DNA from: Gnetum montanum
Lineage: Eukaryota; Streptophyta; Gnetopsida; Gnetales; Gnetaceae
NCBI GenBank assembly: GCA_015680685.1
Contig: MNCI01009501.1
Coordinates: 638 to 36,789 of the forward strand
Reading direction: 5' to 3'
Length of the DNA stretch: 36,152 bases
Each line of letters begins with the position of its first letter. The first letter of the stretch is position 1. The notes under the pieces were generated by a model, which worked only from the letters and a program-made list of their open reading frames with translations, did no database searches and was not told the origin of the DNA. The position numbers were made by a program, and so were the translations under genes. Positions 1-9,960 of this stretch are shown here, piece by piece.

Positions 1-1534
1 TTCGAGAGAATCAAGGCATGGTAGAAGGGAAAGTAGGGAACCACGTAGACATCATAGACGCCATGAAAGAAATAACCATGAAGAACCCCTACTTGCAACC
101 TGAAGTATGTTAGATATTACGGAGGTTGTTAGAATACCTACAAGGCACCAGAAAGATAGCCAGATCAAGAGACTAGACATGAATAATATCCCATGGTTTG
201 AGGGGGGATACAATGCTGATCCGCAAAACCACTTACAGGCATTCTATGATGCCTGTGCCTTGCATAATATTGAAAAAAAGTGGTAGAAGTTAAAGTTGTT
301 CCCATGGAAACTCATAAAAGAAGTGAAAAGTTGGTACCAGTCCCTAGAACCGGAATCCATTAGACGGTGGAGTACGATGCTAGAATTGTTTAACGATAAA
401 TATCAAATGTACTCTAGAGTGTCCAACTTGCTGAAACAGATCCAAGGATGGAAACAGGATAATCACGAACCCTTGGATGTTGCCATGGGCCGATATTATG
501 CATTGCTACACCGTTGCCTGACCCATGGTTATGCACAACAGGATCAACTCCACCATCTCATAGATGGGCTTAAGCACGAAACTAGGAGAACCCTTGGAAC
601 ATATGCCCAAGGGAGATTATCTAAACTTAGGTCCCATGAAGTTCATAGATTGTTGGAGCAAGTAGCTAAGAAAGAAGGAGAGCTACAGAAAAGAGAAAGC
701 GCAAAAGAGTATAGCCGTGATCCTTCCCTTTGAAAGAGGGGAGTGAGATTCTGCGAGGAGGAGGATGAGTCACCACTCGAAGAGTTGGTGAATAGAGAAA
801 CCTTGCCACTTCAAAAGTTGACAACCAAAGTGTCAGCTAAGGTGGATCAAATGTGGGACTCCTTAGACAGTAGATTCAAAATCGTTCTCAAAATTATAGA
901 GGAGTCTAAGGAGTGAAGTAGTGACCATGATAAGAAAAAGAGGAGAGACTCCGACCATGCATGTAACAAGGGTAAGGGAAAAATGACTATCACTGATGAG
1001 GTTTTGGATTCCAATACAGATGATGATGGTGGATGTGAGAAATGTCAGTATGACCATCCTAAGGGATGTTGCCCAATAATCTCACATTTACAAGAGTTTG
1101 GGGTGTATGCACTCAACCCAAGACTTAACAAATGGCAGGCACCCTAGAGGTTACCTTATCCCCAAGGTAACCCAAGGTAGTTCCACCAACCCTTAATGTA
1201 CTATCCAAGTGGAACTCCACCACAACCTATCGGGCAACACCAGTAGTGGAAATACCCACAGTCATGGGGGATGCCACCGCATAGGCAACAATACCCTTAC
1301 CGGCAACCAGATCCATATGGCTATTACGTGCAGCAGCCAATCTCTCCAAGTGACTTTGTTGGTCACGTGACCCCACAACGTCACTACCAAGCTCGGGATT
1401 ATTATAAGACTCCTTCTCCTAGGAGAGATACACCACATGCATACCATCCTCCAAATGCACCCGTAACTCTTACATCGATAGCTCCACTATTAACCACTCC
1501 AACAATGCAAGGGGTATTCCCCACTCAATCGTAA
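1..1534 (+). pseudogene. Element A gag, 5'-truncated by window edge, broken
   Basis: This is the capsid/nucleocapsid polyprotein of element A. The capsid-type gag domain lies at about 185-700, with the motifs QNHLQAFYDACALHNI, SWYQSLEP and GWKQDNHEPLDVAMGRYYALL. It aligns with gag of B to E. An in-frame TAG at 284-286 replaces the residue between Trp and Lys, probably a glutamine. A short zinc-knuckle-like motif, CEKCQYDHPKGCC, is encoded at 1034-1072; its spacing is CX2CX3HX3-4C, tighter than the usual CX2CX4HX4C. The C-terminal part at 1271-1531 is rich in Pro, Gln, Tyr and His and resembles the nucleic-acid-binding tail of the other copies. The frame is interrupted at 731-733 and in several later places. 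Confidence 0.88.
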
Positions 1535-1686
1535 CAACCCAATGTCACGAGGGCTTCGAATCCTCAAACCATAGTTGGTTCTGACAATCTTATGCTAAAA
1601 GACCCTTCTTCAGAACCAACAATCCAACTAAGCCCTCACCATCAGACGCGGTTGAACATCTAAACACCTCCATACCAAATAGAGTT

Positions 1687-2756
1687 TTGGGACCCCCTTC
1701 AAACCAAAAACAGAGCTCAATGCACACGATTATGTTAACACATACTGTCACTGAATGGATCAAGGTGGTCCGCCTTCCCAAGAAATTCTCTGATCCTGGA
1801 AGTCCTCTAATCTACCTCCAAGTAACTAGGAATGAACCATGTAAAGATCTTCTGGACTCAGGTTTCGGAGTCAACTTAATATCACAAAAGATGTACAAAG
1901 CCTGGAACCTGCCTCCACTAAGGAAGAGTAATATTTGATTAGAGTTGGCTGACCAGTCCATCATTGTCCCTTTGGGACTGGTGGAGGACATTGTTACCAC
2001 TGTGAGTGGTTGGTCATATCTAGTTGATTTCCTAGTGATACAAGTAAACAACGGTAAGGGGGACTTCCCAATAATAATGGGAAGAGCATGGCTGAGCAAT
2101 ATAGATGCACGCCTAGGGATCAGCGATCTTTCCCTGAAAATATCCAAGAAGAACCCTTTTGGAAAGATCGAGAATAAGAAAATTTCATGCATTGCATACA
2201 GTGACACAGGGTTCCATTGCGTGAAAAAATCATGGGTTATGCGAAGTTTAGCATTGCCTACATGCGATCAGTGTGCACAAGAAATTAATATACAAAGGTG
2301 CATGTATGCAGCAACCACACGACAAGAGGACACTCTATGGCTGATGACTGATCAAGAGAGTAACTCGATAACATGCATGAAATTAACTGAGGGAATAACT
2401 ACTGCTTACATTGGAAGCATAGACACACTTGAGCAAGTCCGTTGCCAACTTCCAAACCTTAGCCTCCAAAACATCAACTGGGGGAAGTTGGAAATTCCTA
2501 AGAGATGTAAACAAGAGCCCCTTGATCTGAAACCATTGCCCATTGTTCTGGAGTATATGACCCTTGAAAATGGAAAATCGGTAATCATCAAAACAAAACT
2601 TGTTCCCAACCAAAAAGAAAAACTGCTGAAAGTGATAAACAAGTGGTCAAAAGCCCTTGCCTGGTCATATCCCGAGTTAATCAGAATAGATCCTAGGATA
2701 TGCCAGCATAGGATTTACACGGACCCCTCCATGAAACCTCAAAAACAACCATAAAG
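1687..2756 (+). pseudogene. Element A protease and protease-RT linker
   Basis: This segment encodes the retropepsin-type aspartic protease that would cleave the Gag-Pol polyprotein, followed by the linker to RT. The catalytic motif is LLDSGFGVNLIS at about 1846-1881, with the Asp-Ser-Gly triad intact. A following segment, FPIIMGRAWLSNIDA at about 2065-2112, contains the hydrophobic IMG motif that normally ends this fold. The two open stretches (1687-1938 and 1945-2754) are in the same frame, separated by a stop at 1936-1938. The part after about 2200 has no motif I recognise and corresponds to the variable linker seen in element C. The frame differs from gag, so pol would need a frameshift or separate initiation, although decay may have caused the offset. 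Confidence 0.85.
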
Positions 2757-3420
2757 GTTATTGAACCTAAAATTGAAACAAATAGTAAAAGAAGAGATAG
2801 AATAGCTTCTTAAGGCTGGGTTCATATATCCCATTACTGATAGTGAATGGGTTAGTCCTCTGGTAATTGTGCCTAAGAAGGGAGGTAAATGGAGGGGGTG
2901 TATAGATTTTAGGCTGCTGAACATGACAACATTCAAGGATCATTTCCCATTGCCATTCGTTGACCAAGTCTTAGACACTATAGCGAGGCATTGCTATTAT
3001 AGTTTTTTGGATGGGTATAGTGGATATAATCAAATACATATAGCACCAGAAGATCAAGCCAAAATAATGTTCACCAGTCCTTGGGGAACATTCACATATA
3101 AAAAAATGCCGTTTGGCTTGTGCAATGCCCCTGCCACGTTTCAACGTTTAGTTCTAAGCATATTTCAACAGTAGATAGAAAACAGAGTAGAAGTCTTCAT
3201 GGATGACTTCTCCACTTATGGGACAAGCTTTGATCAAGCCCTGGACCGACTAGAGAAAGTGCTAAAACGATGTGTAGAAACCAACTTAAGGGTCAACTGG
3301 TAGAAAAGCCATTTGATGGTCCAAGAGGGCATAGTACTTGGGCATAAAATTTCACATTCAAGAATAGAGGTGGACCTATAGAAAGTTAGGGTCATCCAAG
3401 GAATCACTCGACAACCGAAA
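2757..3420 (+). pseudogene. Element A reverse transcriptase
   Basis: This is the polymerase domain. In order it shows WVSPLVIVPKKGGKWRGCID, FRLLN, a DHFPLPFVDQVLD segment, YSFLDGYSGYNQIHI (first catalytic Asp), the MPFGLCNAPATFQ segment, and FMDDFSTYGTSF with the catalytic Asp-Asp pair at about 3201-3206, then a VQEGIVLGH segment. FMDDFS followed by this downstream pattern is typical of the Athila/Tat branch. Stops are TAG at 2803-2805, 3172-3174, 3301-3303 and 3379-3381. The first and third fall where elements B or C have Gln (IEQLL, NWQKSH), so they are CAG to TAG changes. A single-base deletion near 3420 shifts the frame before RNaseH. Confidence 0.92.
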
Positions 3421-4000
3421 CTGTGAAAGACATTCGGTCATTCCTTGGACACACTGGCTACTATTGGAGATTCATTAAGAACTTCTCCAAGATTGCTAAA
3501 TCGTTAGTAGAACTAACGAAGAAGGATGCACCATTCAAATGGACCAGGGAATGTGAACAAGCATTCCAAACTTTGAAAAAAAGGCTTGTAGAAACTCCCA
3601 TTCTACAAGCCCCTGACTGGTCCAGACCATTTCATATAATGACTGACACATCCAATTATGCCTTAGGAGTTGTACTGACACAGTTAGATGAAGAAAAACA
3701 TCCTTATTACATTCACTGTGCAAGTATGAGTATCACCGGTGCACAACTGAATTATACAACTATAGAAAAAGAATTAATGGCTGTAGTGTTTGCACTGGAC
3801 AAATTTAGGCACTATGTGTTAGGCTATAAAGTGTACATTCATACAGATCATAGTGTAATTAGGTTCCTCATGAATAAGCCAACGGTTAGCCCTTGTATCA
3901 TACATTGGCTGGTAATCCTATAGGAGTTTGATCTAACGATGATAGATCGAAAGGGCACCGAGAACGTAGTTGCAGATCATTTATCTTAGTTGCATTGGGA
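3421..4000 (+). pseudogene. Element A RNase H
   Basis: This is the RNase H domain fused to RT, which would remove genomic RNA during minus-strand synthesis. The RT connection is SFLGHTGYYWRFIKNFSKIA and the KKDAPFKWT segment. RNaseH then begins near PFHIMTDTSNYALGVVLTQL, with the first catalytic Asp in DTSN; LNYTTIEKELMAVVFALDKF supplies the catalytic Glu, and YIHTDHSVIRFLM the TDH motif. The domain ends with the frame around ENVVADHLS at about 3961-3987, a lineage-typical end. TAG stops occur at 3921-3923 (a Gln position in the usual LLQEFD motif) and at 3987-3989. The domain is nearly complete and is the best-preserved stretch of element A. Confidence 0.9.
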
Positions 4001-5409
4001 CAACAAAGAGGATGAATACGCCATATCTGATCATTTTCCCGACAAGACCCTCTTTTCCTGTGTAGTGAATAACCAACCCATGGGAGCGAATTGGTACAGT
4101 AGCATTCTCACCTATCTCCTTTCCCAACAAACACCACAAGGGTTGGAATTTAGGAAGAAACAATAGTTTCTTCATAGAACCAAGTACTTCATGGAGATCA
4201 AAGAAAAACTTTACAAAGTCTATCCTGATGGCTTGGTTTTGTGGTGTGTGCCCGATTTGGACCAACTAAGAGTTCTCCAGGATGCTCATGAGGGCCCTTG
4301 TGGGGGTCACTATGCAGGGAGACGAATGACTATTAAGATCTTGCTTGCAGGGTATTACTGGCCAATACTATTTCGGGATGCCCATCATTTTGTCCAATCC
4401 TGTGAGTGCTTTGAACATGATGGTGGAATGATTGCTAGAATGGAGGGTCCACAACAATGGATTCAACCTTTGGAACCCTTCGACATTTGGGGAATAGACT
4501 TTATGGGGCCCATTACACCAATATCCAATGGAAAAGCTTATATCACTATCGCTGTTGACTACCTAAAAAAAATGGGCTGAAGCAGTTGCTATAACAGATT
4601 GCATATCATCTACAGCTACATGATTTGTATAATAACAAGTTGAAAATAGGTTTGGTGTGCCACGTGCACTTATCTTGGATAATGGAACGCATTTCATGGG
4701 TGTAACCTTTCGAAAATTGATGCAACTCTTAGGGGTTGAATATAAATTAACTACACCTTATCACCCCCAAGCTAATGGCCAAGATGAGGTTACTAATCAT
4801 GAGATTACTAGAATATTAACAAGGACAATTAGCAAATATAGATGAGATTGGAGCACTAAACTGAACGATGCTCTCTGGGCATACCACTCCACTTGGAAAC
4901 TCCCTACAAGCTACTCTCCCTATGAGTTAGTGTACGAAAAACTCCCAAAGCTTCCAATTCAAATCGAGCTCCATACACTATCCATGGCATGTGACCTCCA
5001 CCTTGACCTTGATCTAGCACAAAAACAAAGATTGACAATGCTAAACGTGCTAGATGAAAATTGATTAGTTGCCCTATCATCAAATGAGTTGCACAAGGCA
5101 CATAACAAACAACGTCGTGACTTAAAAATCCAAAAGGTTAAGTATCAACTAGGAGATAAGGTCTTTTATTGGAACCCCACGCATGTGCCACAACGCACAA
5201 AATTTCAAACATTGTGGGAAGGACCTTACATCATTCACACAACCTTTCCCTCAGGAGCCATGACCATATACAAACCTGAAAGCCCTGATAAGAGATTATT
5301 GGTAAATGTGCAACAAACCAAACCCTTCCATGAACTTAGAACGGCCAGTGCACATCATACCTCTGAGAGAGGACGACCTCGCTCCTTATTTTGGATCTCT
5401 CCCTTTTAA
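4001..5409 (+). pseudogene. Element A integrase
   Basis: This is the DDE integrase that would insert the cDNA. The zinc-binding HHCC region is at about 4280-4420: His in DAHEGPCGGHYAGRRM, then SCECF, where the CX2C pair looks disturbed. The catalytic Asp residues are in FDIWGIDFMGPI (about 4480-4512) and LILDNGTHFMGV (about 4669-4704), and the Glu is in NGQDEVTNHEITRIL. The C-terminal part includes GDKVFYWNPTHVPQRTKFQ and LWEGPYIIH, the usual chromodomain-free tail. A run of eight A at about 4564-4571 contains one extra base and shifts the frame between VDYL and the expected K-W-A-E continuation. An in-frame TAG lies at 4164-4166. The frame after about 5310 reads a shared tail FNSIIGEMATYANH, also found in element C. 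Confidence 0.88.
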
Positions 5410-6526
5410 TTCAATTATTGGGGAGATGGCCACCTATGCTAATCATTTGAGGCCCTCAGTTCTTTTTAAATTTTTTTACACATTTTTTTTTTACAAATTT
5501 CTTTAACTTTTTTTTTACAACATCATTGCACTTTTTCATTTAATTTTGTGTGTGTGTGTGTGTGTGTATTTATCCATTTTGTTAAGTTTGTCACCCAATA
5601 AGTGCTCCTGATGATGGTATGAACTGTATTCTATTGGTTGTTAATGTTTGGTTTTTACCTTTAAGTTACAATGTTGATACTAAGGTGTGATTCTTTTGAT
5701 ATAGCAGGCAATGAGTCCACATCATCCATGTATCCATAAATTTCTATGGTCTCTCTTGGCTTGTAACTGTACAGTCCCTTTCTTCAAATAATAAGAACTA
5801 TCAACGAATCGATGACTGGGCATTTCTCAAACTAAGGAAGGACTCCAGTATTGAAAAGGGTGTGACTTCAAGGGGATTTGATGCATTTGTGTTGGCCATT
5901 CTCTTGGGTTCTTGGATGTTTTCTTCTTGAGTTTTTATTACCGTTTCGATGTTACTCCAATATCGAGAAGCTGAGTAAATAAAAATAATAAGTCTTTTCA
6001 TAGTGTGGTTCTCACGAAAAACATAAAAAAAAAAACAATGGGAATTCAAAGCACACCCCTTAGACGAAATAATCACTTGGGCTACAAGCAATGGTTATGG
6101 AACTAAAATAAATATGTTCCCTATAACTAAGGCCCTTCTCGCTTCCTACCTTCTCCTCTTTTGTTTCTTCGGAATGGCGGTGACTCTCTGGTGAAGGCAT
6201 TCTTGTTACTTTGGGAGGATGGATTAACTGAATGTATTAATGCAAAGTCACTGGATGTGGATGGTTTGAGGCTGGATTTGGAATGAGATCTACCAAGTCA
6301 CATTAATCATTAATACACAAGGGGGTTGTACATCACCTTGTTCTTGAGACTCCATTCCATTCTCTTCTTGCCATCATTCTTCCTCCATTATTCACCTCAT
6401 TGTCGATTATATCAGTAGTCTATATTCTGGTTGACGCATTGTTTTCTTTTTGGTAAATTCTTGTGGTTAAGAATTTAACTCTTGCTTCCAAATGACATTT
6501 CCAGAGCCCACGGACTCTTTGAATGT
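5410..6526 (+). other. Element A 3' noncoding region, first part
   Basis: There is no credible gene here. T-rich tracts (5461-5530) follow the integrase end. The sequence is collinear with element C read on its minus strand: a GAGTCCACATCATCC block at about 5709-5723 that follows a possible 3' splice site (TATAGCAG), a block GTGTGACTTCAAGGGGA at 5861-5877, and AATGGGAATTCAAAGCACAC at about 6037-6056. These blocks are also recognisable in D and E. Conservation of noncoding sequence between divergent copies suggests that it does something in the element life cycle. Confidence 0.7.
5547..5567. repeat. (TG)n microsatellite
   Basis: A pure TG dinucleotide run of ten units inside the T-rich stretch after the integrase of element A. 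It is not shared by elements C, D or E at the equivalent place, so it arose after insertion or is specific to this copy. Confidence 0.95.
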
Positions 6527-6585
6527 GGGAATGTCAGGGCATTAAGGGCATGAGCCTGCTTTAGGGAGGACCCACTGGCATTCCT
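6527..6585 (+). ncRNA. Conserved hairpin block, copy A
   Basis: The arms GGGAATGTCAG (6527-6537) and CTGGCATTCCT (6575-6585) pair over 11 positions, including G-T wobbles. They enclose the shared sequence GGGAGGACCC, here TTTAGGGAGGACCCA. The same block occurs in elements C, D and E with different arm sequences that still pair. In this copy a C-G pair replaces the A-T pair of the others (TCAG/CTGG versus TAAG or CAAG/CTTG), which is a compensatory change. Function is unknown; an RNA structure in the genomic or subgenomic transcript is the simplest reading. Confidence 0.7.
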
Positions 6586-7315
6586 TTTTAGTGCATCCAT
6601 TAATTTCTTTCCCTTAAACATTTTCGCAATAAATTTCCATTTTTTTTATTTCCATATCTGACATCCATTTCTTCGGCGTTACAGTTGTCTCTTTTTCTCC
6701 ATCTTTCTTATTCCTTATCTTTTTCCATTCTTTCGCTACCGGAGGTTCGTGATTAGTCATGGGGGTCCTGGTCCAATTTTTTCAACTTTCTCCTAATCCC
6801 TACACCTCGGGTAGTCACCAATATTATATCTCCAGAATTCGCAATCAGCCATATCACAACTCAGCTAATGGACCTTACAATGAGGTAAGGTATCAACTGC
6901 ATTGTGGTTCATTTACAACAATAGATTGGCAACAACTCAGACTGTGTTGTGTGTGCAGATGGCAATCATACAACAACATATTGGATCTGGAGGAAACACT
7001 TGGAATGGATCAGTGTTGAAGTAGCTATATAAGGAACAAGATCGGTAGCGCACTTATGGATGGACAACAAAAGGTGCAATCTTGGTGTTGGCAGCAACAT
7101 ACTTCTTTTCTCTTCTCTCTCTCTCTCTCAGCTACCAAATAAGGCTGATTGTCAAATGTACATATTGTTCACTCTTGTTGTCATGAACACTAGTTTTTTC
7201 ATGTTTTTTAATGATGATCCGTTCACATGTCATCCCACTTACTATTAGTTCCATTCAAGTCAATAATCCCATACCTGCCCAATATTTTGTAAGGAACTCA
7301 AGGACGAATTTTCAT
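6586..7315 (+). other. Element A region equivalent to the internal promoter/accessory ORF leader, ORF largely lost
   Basis: This segment holds, in the same order as elements C and D, an AGTCATGGGGG motif (6755-6765), a candidate splice donor GTAAGG (6885) and a candidate acceptor TGTGTGCAG (ending 6958) directly before an ATG at 6959. The implied intron is only 74 nt. The ATG opens just about 20 codons before a stop. So the leader arrangement is retained, but the roughly 2.8-kb additional ORF of element C is absent. A CT-rich run lies at about 7107-7131. I see no clear GATATC array here. The 86-codon open stretch at 6759-7019 has no recognisable similarity and is probably chance. Confidence 0.5.
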
Positions 7316-7330
7316 TCAGTCATAGGGGTA
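7316..7330 (+). promoter_or_regulatory. Element A polypurine tract
   Basis: CAGTCATAGGGGTA lies directly before the LTR start. The equivalent in element C, on the minus strand at 14498-14510, reads AGTCATGGGGGTA. The upstream sequences (about 60 bases, including AACTCAAGGACRA) also match between A and C, which fixes the LTR boundary. It would prime plus-strand DNA synthesis. One G to A change interrupts the G run here. Confidence 0.8.
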
Positions 7331-8084
7331 TGATGGGATGTGATATCGCAGCTTGTTGCTAGTTCTATAAATAAGAGGTGGCTCTCCCTTATTTCATCAT
7401 CTAGATCTAGACCTTAGCCAAACTCTTGCCATTTTTCCATTCTAGAGTTAGAATAATTTCCATGTGCCTACAGTAGGAGTCCCAAAGTGAACAGATCTTT
7501 ATTTGAGCAATTCTATACCTAAGCACACAATTGTGTACGGTAATAAAGAGGAACTTTTGGATAAACCTTGTAGCATATGGACTAAGCTAAATAGGACTTT
7601 AATTATTGTTAATGATTTAATGCTTTCTTAAGGACTTAATCTCTCTCAACCCTCAACTCTCATAGTTAAGTGCATTCAGTACGATCGCTTCGAGCACGTG
7701 CGTTATGCTTGGTAATCCCAGTAACGAATAGCGTTTGGTAATCCTAGTAGCGTTGCATTGGTTCAAGGTGTGAATGGTAAGTGGGAAAGGATAGTGATGC
7801 TAGGACGATTAAAGCTTAGTTAGTTAAAGTTAGTTACTTCGCCTCTTCACCCTTTCCTCTCTTAGCATAGGCGATAAAAACATAAAAGACATAAAAATCA
7901 TATACCTCAAGTTCACTTAACCATACAACCGTGACAAATACAAGTGAGCTTGGGAAGATAGTGATTGATTAACCTTAAGTGTTCCATAAGGCGTGTACGC
8001 ACTTAGTCCTTGGAGTTCGACTGGATCGCGCATGTAATGCTCGTATTCGTATGGTTGAGTGTAGGGGTACCTCGCCACTCATCA
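7331..8084 (+). repeat. Element A 3' LTR
   Basis: The LTR begins TGATGGGATG after the polypurine tract and ends with the shared terminus GGGGTACCTCGCCACTCATCA at 8064-8084. Length is 754 bp against about 850-866 bp in D and E. A single GATATC (7342-7347) lies 18 bases before the TATA box CTATAAATA (7365-7373); D and E have five or six such sites. The U5 part has the shared block with GGTAATCC repeats, a TAATAAAG polyadenylation-like signal near 7543, and the conserved TGGAGTTCGACTGGATCGCG segment (about 8011-8030). It would act as terminator and polyadenylation site for element A. Confidence 0.9.
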
Positions 8085-9000
8085 ACATGAAATAACCTAA
8101 ACCAATCAAGTGCTTGTAGAATTGGGATTTCAACAAGCTTCTACTTCAGTTGTTGAAATGCTGTTTCACATGTAGGGGTCCAAACGAACAATGCATCCTT
8201 CTTTGTCAATTCCACCAATGGCTTGACGATTTTGGAAAACTTCTCAATGAAGAGTTGATAGTAGCGAGTATGACTAAGAAATGACCACACTTGTTTAACT
8301 GTTTTGGGTTGATGAGTTATTCCTTGGATGACCCTTATTTTTTTAGGGTCCACCTTGATTCTTACTTTTGAGTTATGATGCCCCAAGACTGTGCCTTCTT
8401 GGACCATAAGATGGCTCTTTTACCAATCGATTCGGAGGTTTGTTTTGACACATCTCCTCAACACTTGCTCAAGACTGTCTAAGGCTTACTCAAACGTAGC
8501 TCTGTAGGTAGAAAAGTCATCTATGAAGACTTCTGCCCCACTACCGATTTGTTGGAAAATGCTAAGGACTAATCGTTGAAATGTGGTTGGGGCATTACAT
8601 AAACCAAATGACATCTAATAGTAAGAAAAATTCCTCCAAGGACTTGTGAAAGTTGTCTTTGCCTAGTCCTCTAGTGCAATCCAGATTTAGTTATAGCTAC
8701 TATAACTGTCCAGAAAGCTATAATAGCTGTGCCCAAAAATGATATCTAGCACTTGGTCCACAAAAATTAACGGAAAATGATCTTTGAAAGTGGCCATGTT
8801 GAGTAGCCGGAATTCGATGCACACCTGCCATTTGCCTTTTTTCTTGGGTATGATCACAAGTGGACTAACCCACCCACTATTTGTGATAGGGTAGATGAAT
8901 TCCGCCTTAAGGAGTTGTTCAATCTTCTCTTTGAAAATTAGCTTTAGTTTGGAAATCAAACGTCGCTACGGTTGTCATTTTGACTTAATGATGGGATTAG
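8085..9000 (-). pseudogene. Element B RT and start of RNase H
   Basis: The minus strand encodes RT from about 9000 down to 8410: KEKIEQLLKAEFIYPITNSG, WVSPLVIIPKKKGKWQVCIE, FRLLNMATFKDHFPLIFVDQ, YYSFLDSYSSYN, then a frameshifted active-site stretch. The connection and RNaseH start follow at 8407-8085 (GTVLGH, SFLSHTRYYQLFIEKFSKI and KKDALFVWT). Here the codon equivalent to element A's TAG at 2803 is still Gln (IEQLL), which shows the ancestral state. Coding similarity stops exactly where element A's LTR ends, just after the Phe-His of the first RNaseH strand. Several frameshifts and TAG stops make it non-functional. Confidence 0.88.
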
Positions 9001-9960
9001 TGTATATTCGGTGCTGGCATATTCTTGGATCTATACTAGTGAGCTCAGAATATGACCAGGTAAAGGTTGTTGACCATTTTTACACAACCTTCATCAACAT
9101 TTTCTTTTGTTCTGCAACAAGCTTGGCATTAATAATGACCAACCTTCCATTTTTCAAGAACACATACTCCATTCTAGCTGATAGTGTCTTCAATTCAAGG
9201 GGTTCTTATTCCAATTGTCAGGAATCTCCAACTCTCCCCAATTGACATCACCATGTACTTCTTCGGAGAGTTGGTAATGAACTTGCTTGAGTTCATCCAT
9301 ACTTGCAACATATTCGTACGTTAGGCCCTTAGTAGGTTCCATGCACACTGTTGCTAGAATCAACTGTCAACCACTGGGTACCTTCTTGTTTTGTGGCTAC
9401 TACGTACATGCATCTTTGGATTTCAGCTTCTGGTGCACACTACTTGCATGTAGAGATAGATGTTCACTTCATTGACCATAACTTTTGCACACAATGGCAC
9501 CCTAAATCGTTGTATGCAATATATGGAACCCTCTTCTTCTCAATCTTTCCAAATTCATTTTCTTTAGATATCTCTAAGGAAAGATCTCTAATGCCCCTTT
9601 TGGCATCCATGGTGCTTAACCACGTTCTTCCCATAATAATTGGAAAGTCTCCTTGCAGTTCTGCACCTTAATTACTAAGAAGTCGATGGGATTTGACCAC
9701 CCACAAATGGTGGTTACAATGTCTTCTACCAGTCCCAATGGAATAGTGATGAACTAGTTTGCTAGTTCAACCAGATGTTGCTCTTCTTTAAGGGAGGAAG
9801 GTTCCACATTGTGTACATCTCATGCGAGATCAGATTAACACTGGAACCAGAGTCAAGAAGAGATTTACAAGGCTTATTTCTAGCAATTTGCAAATATACT
9901 AGGGGACTCCTAGGATTAGCTAACTTCCTAAGAAGGTTACCAGCTCAAATCCAATAAGAT
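9001..9960 (-). pseudogene. Element B protease and linker
   Basis: On the minus strand the protease motif LLDSGSSVNLIS lies at about 9860-9825, with the Asp-Ser-Gly triad intact, followed by the LVEDIVTTICGWSNPIDFLV stretch shared with A and C. The linker to RT (about 9560-9001) is broken by several stops and frameshifts but keeps collinearity with element C, including a LEQV-type segment before the RT start. The plus-strand open stretches over 8895-9957 are antisense shadows of this gene. No full reading frame remains. Confidence 0.82.

Larger units (their letters stand above)
1..8084 (+). mobile_element. Element A: Athila-like Ty3/gypsy retrotransposon, 5' end outside window
   Basis: Element A runs from inside gag, through PR, RT, RNaseH and integrase, a 3' noncoding region and a 3' LTR that ends at 8084. 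The base after the LTR is immediately inside the RNaseH domain of the minus-strand element B, so A inserted into B and is younger. The 5 bases after the LTR, ACATG (8085-8089), are the candidate target-site duplication; the matching left copy lies outside the window. The element is dead: its pol frame has at least eight TAG stops and several frameshifts. It differs from element C in having almost no additional ORF before the 3' LTR. Confidence 0.9.

Noticed and set aside
1812-2207. 131-codon open frame on the minus strand
   Set aside because: It is antisense to the element A protease, which has clear motifs in the plus frame. Similar antisense open stretches occur over B and C pol.
2803-4166. 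Recurrent in-frame TAG as programmed readthrough or recoding
   Set aside because: Homologous copies have Gln at the comparable positions, frameshifts are also present, and CAG to TAG deamination explains them more simply.
5461-5567. T-rich tract and (TG)n as an origin or matrix attachment site
   Set aside because: Simple low-complexity sequence in a noncoding part of a dead retrotransposon; nothing else supports a function.
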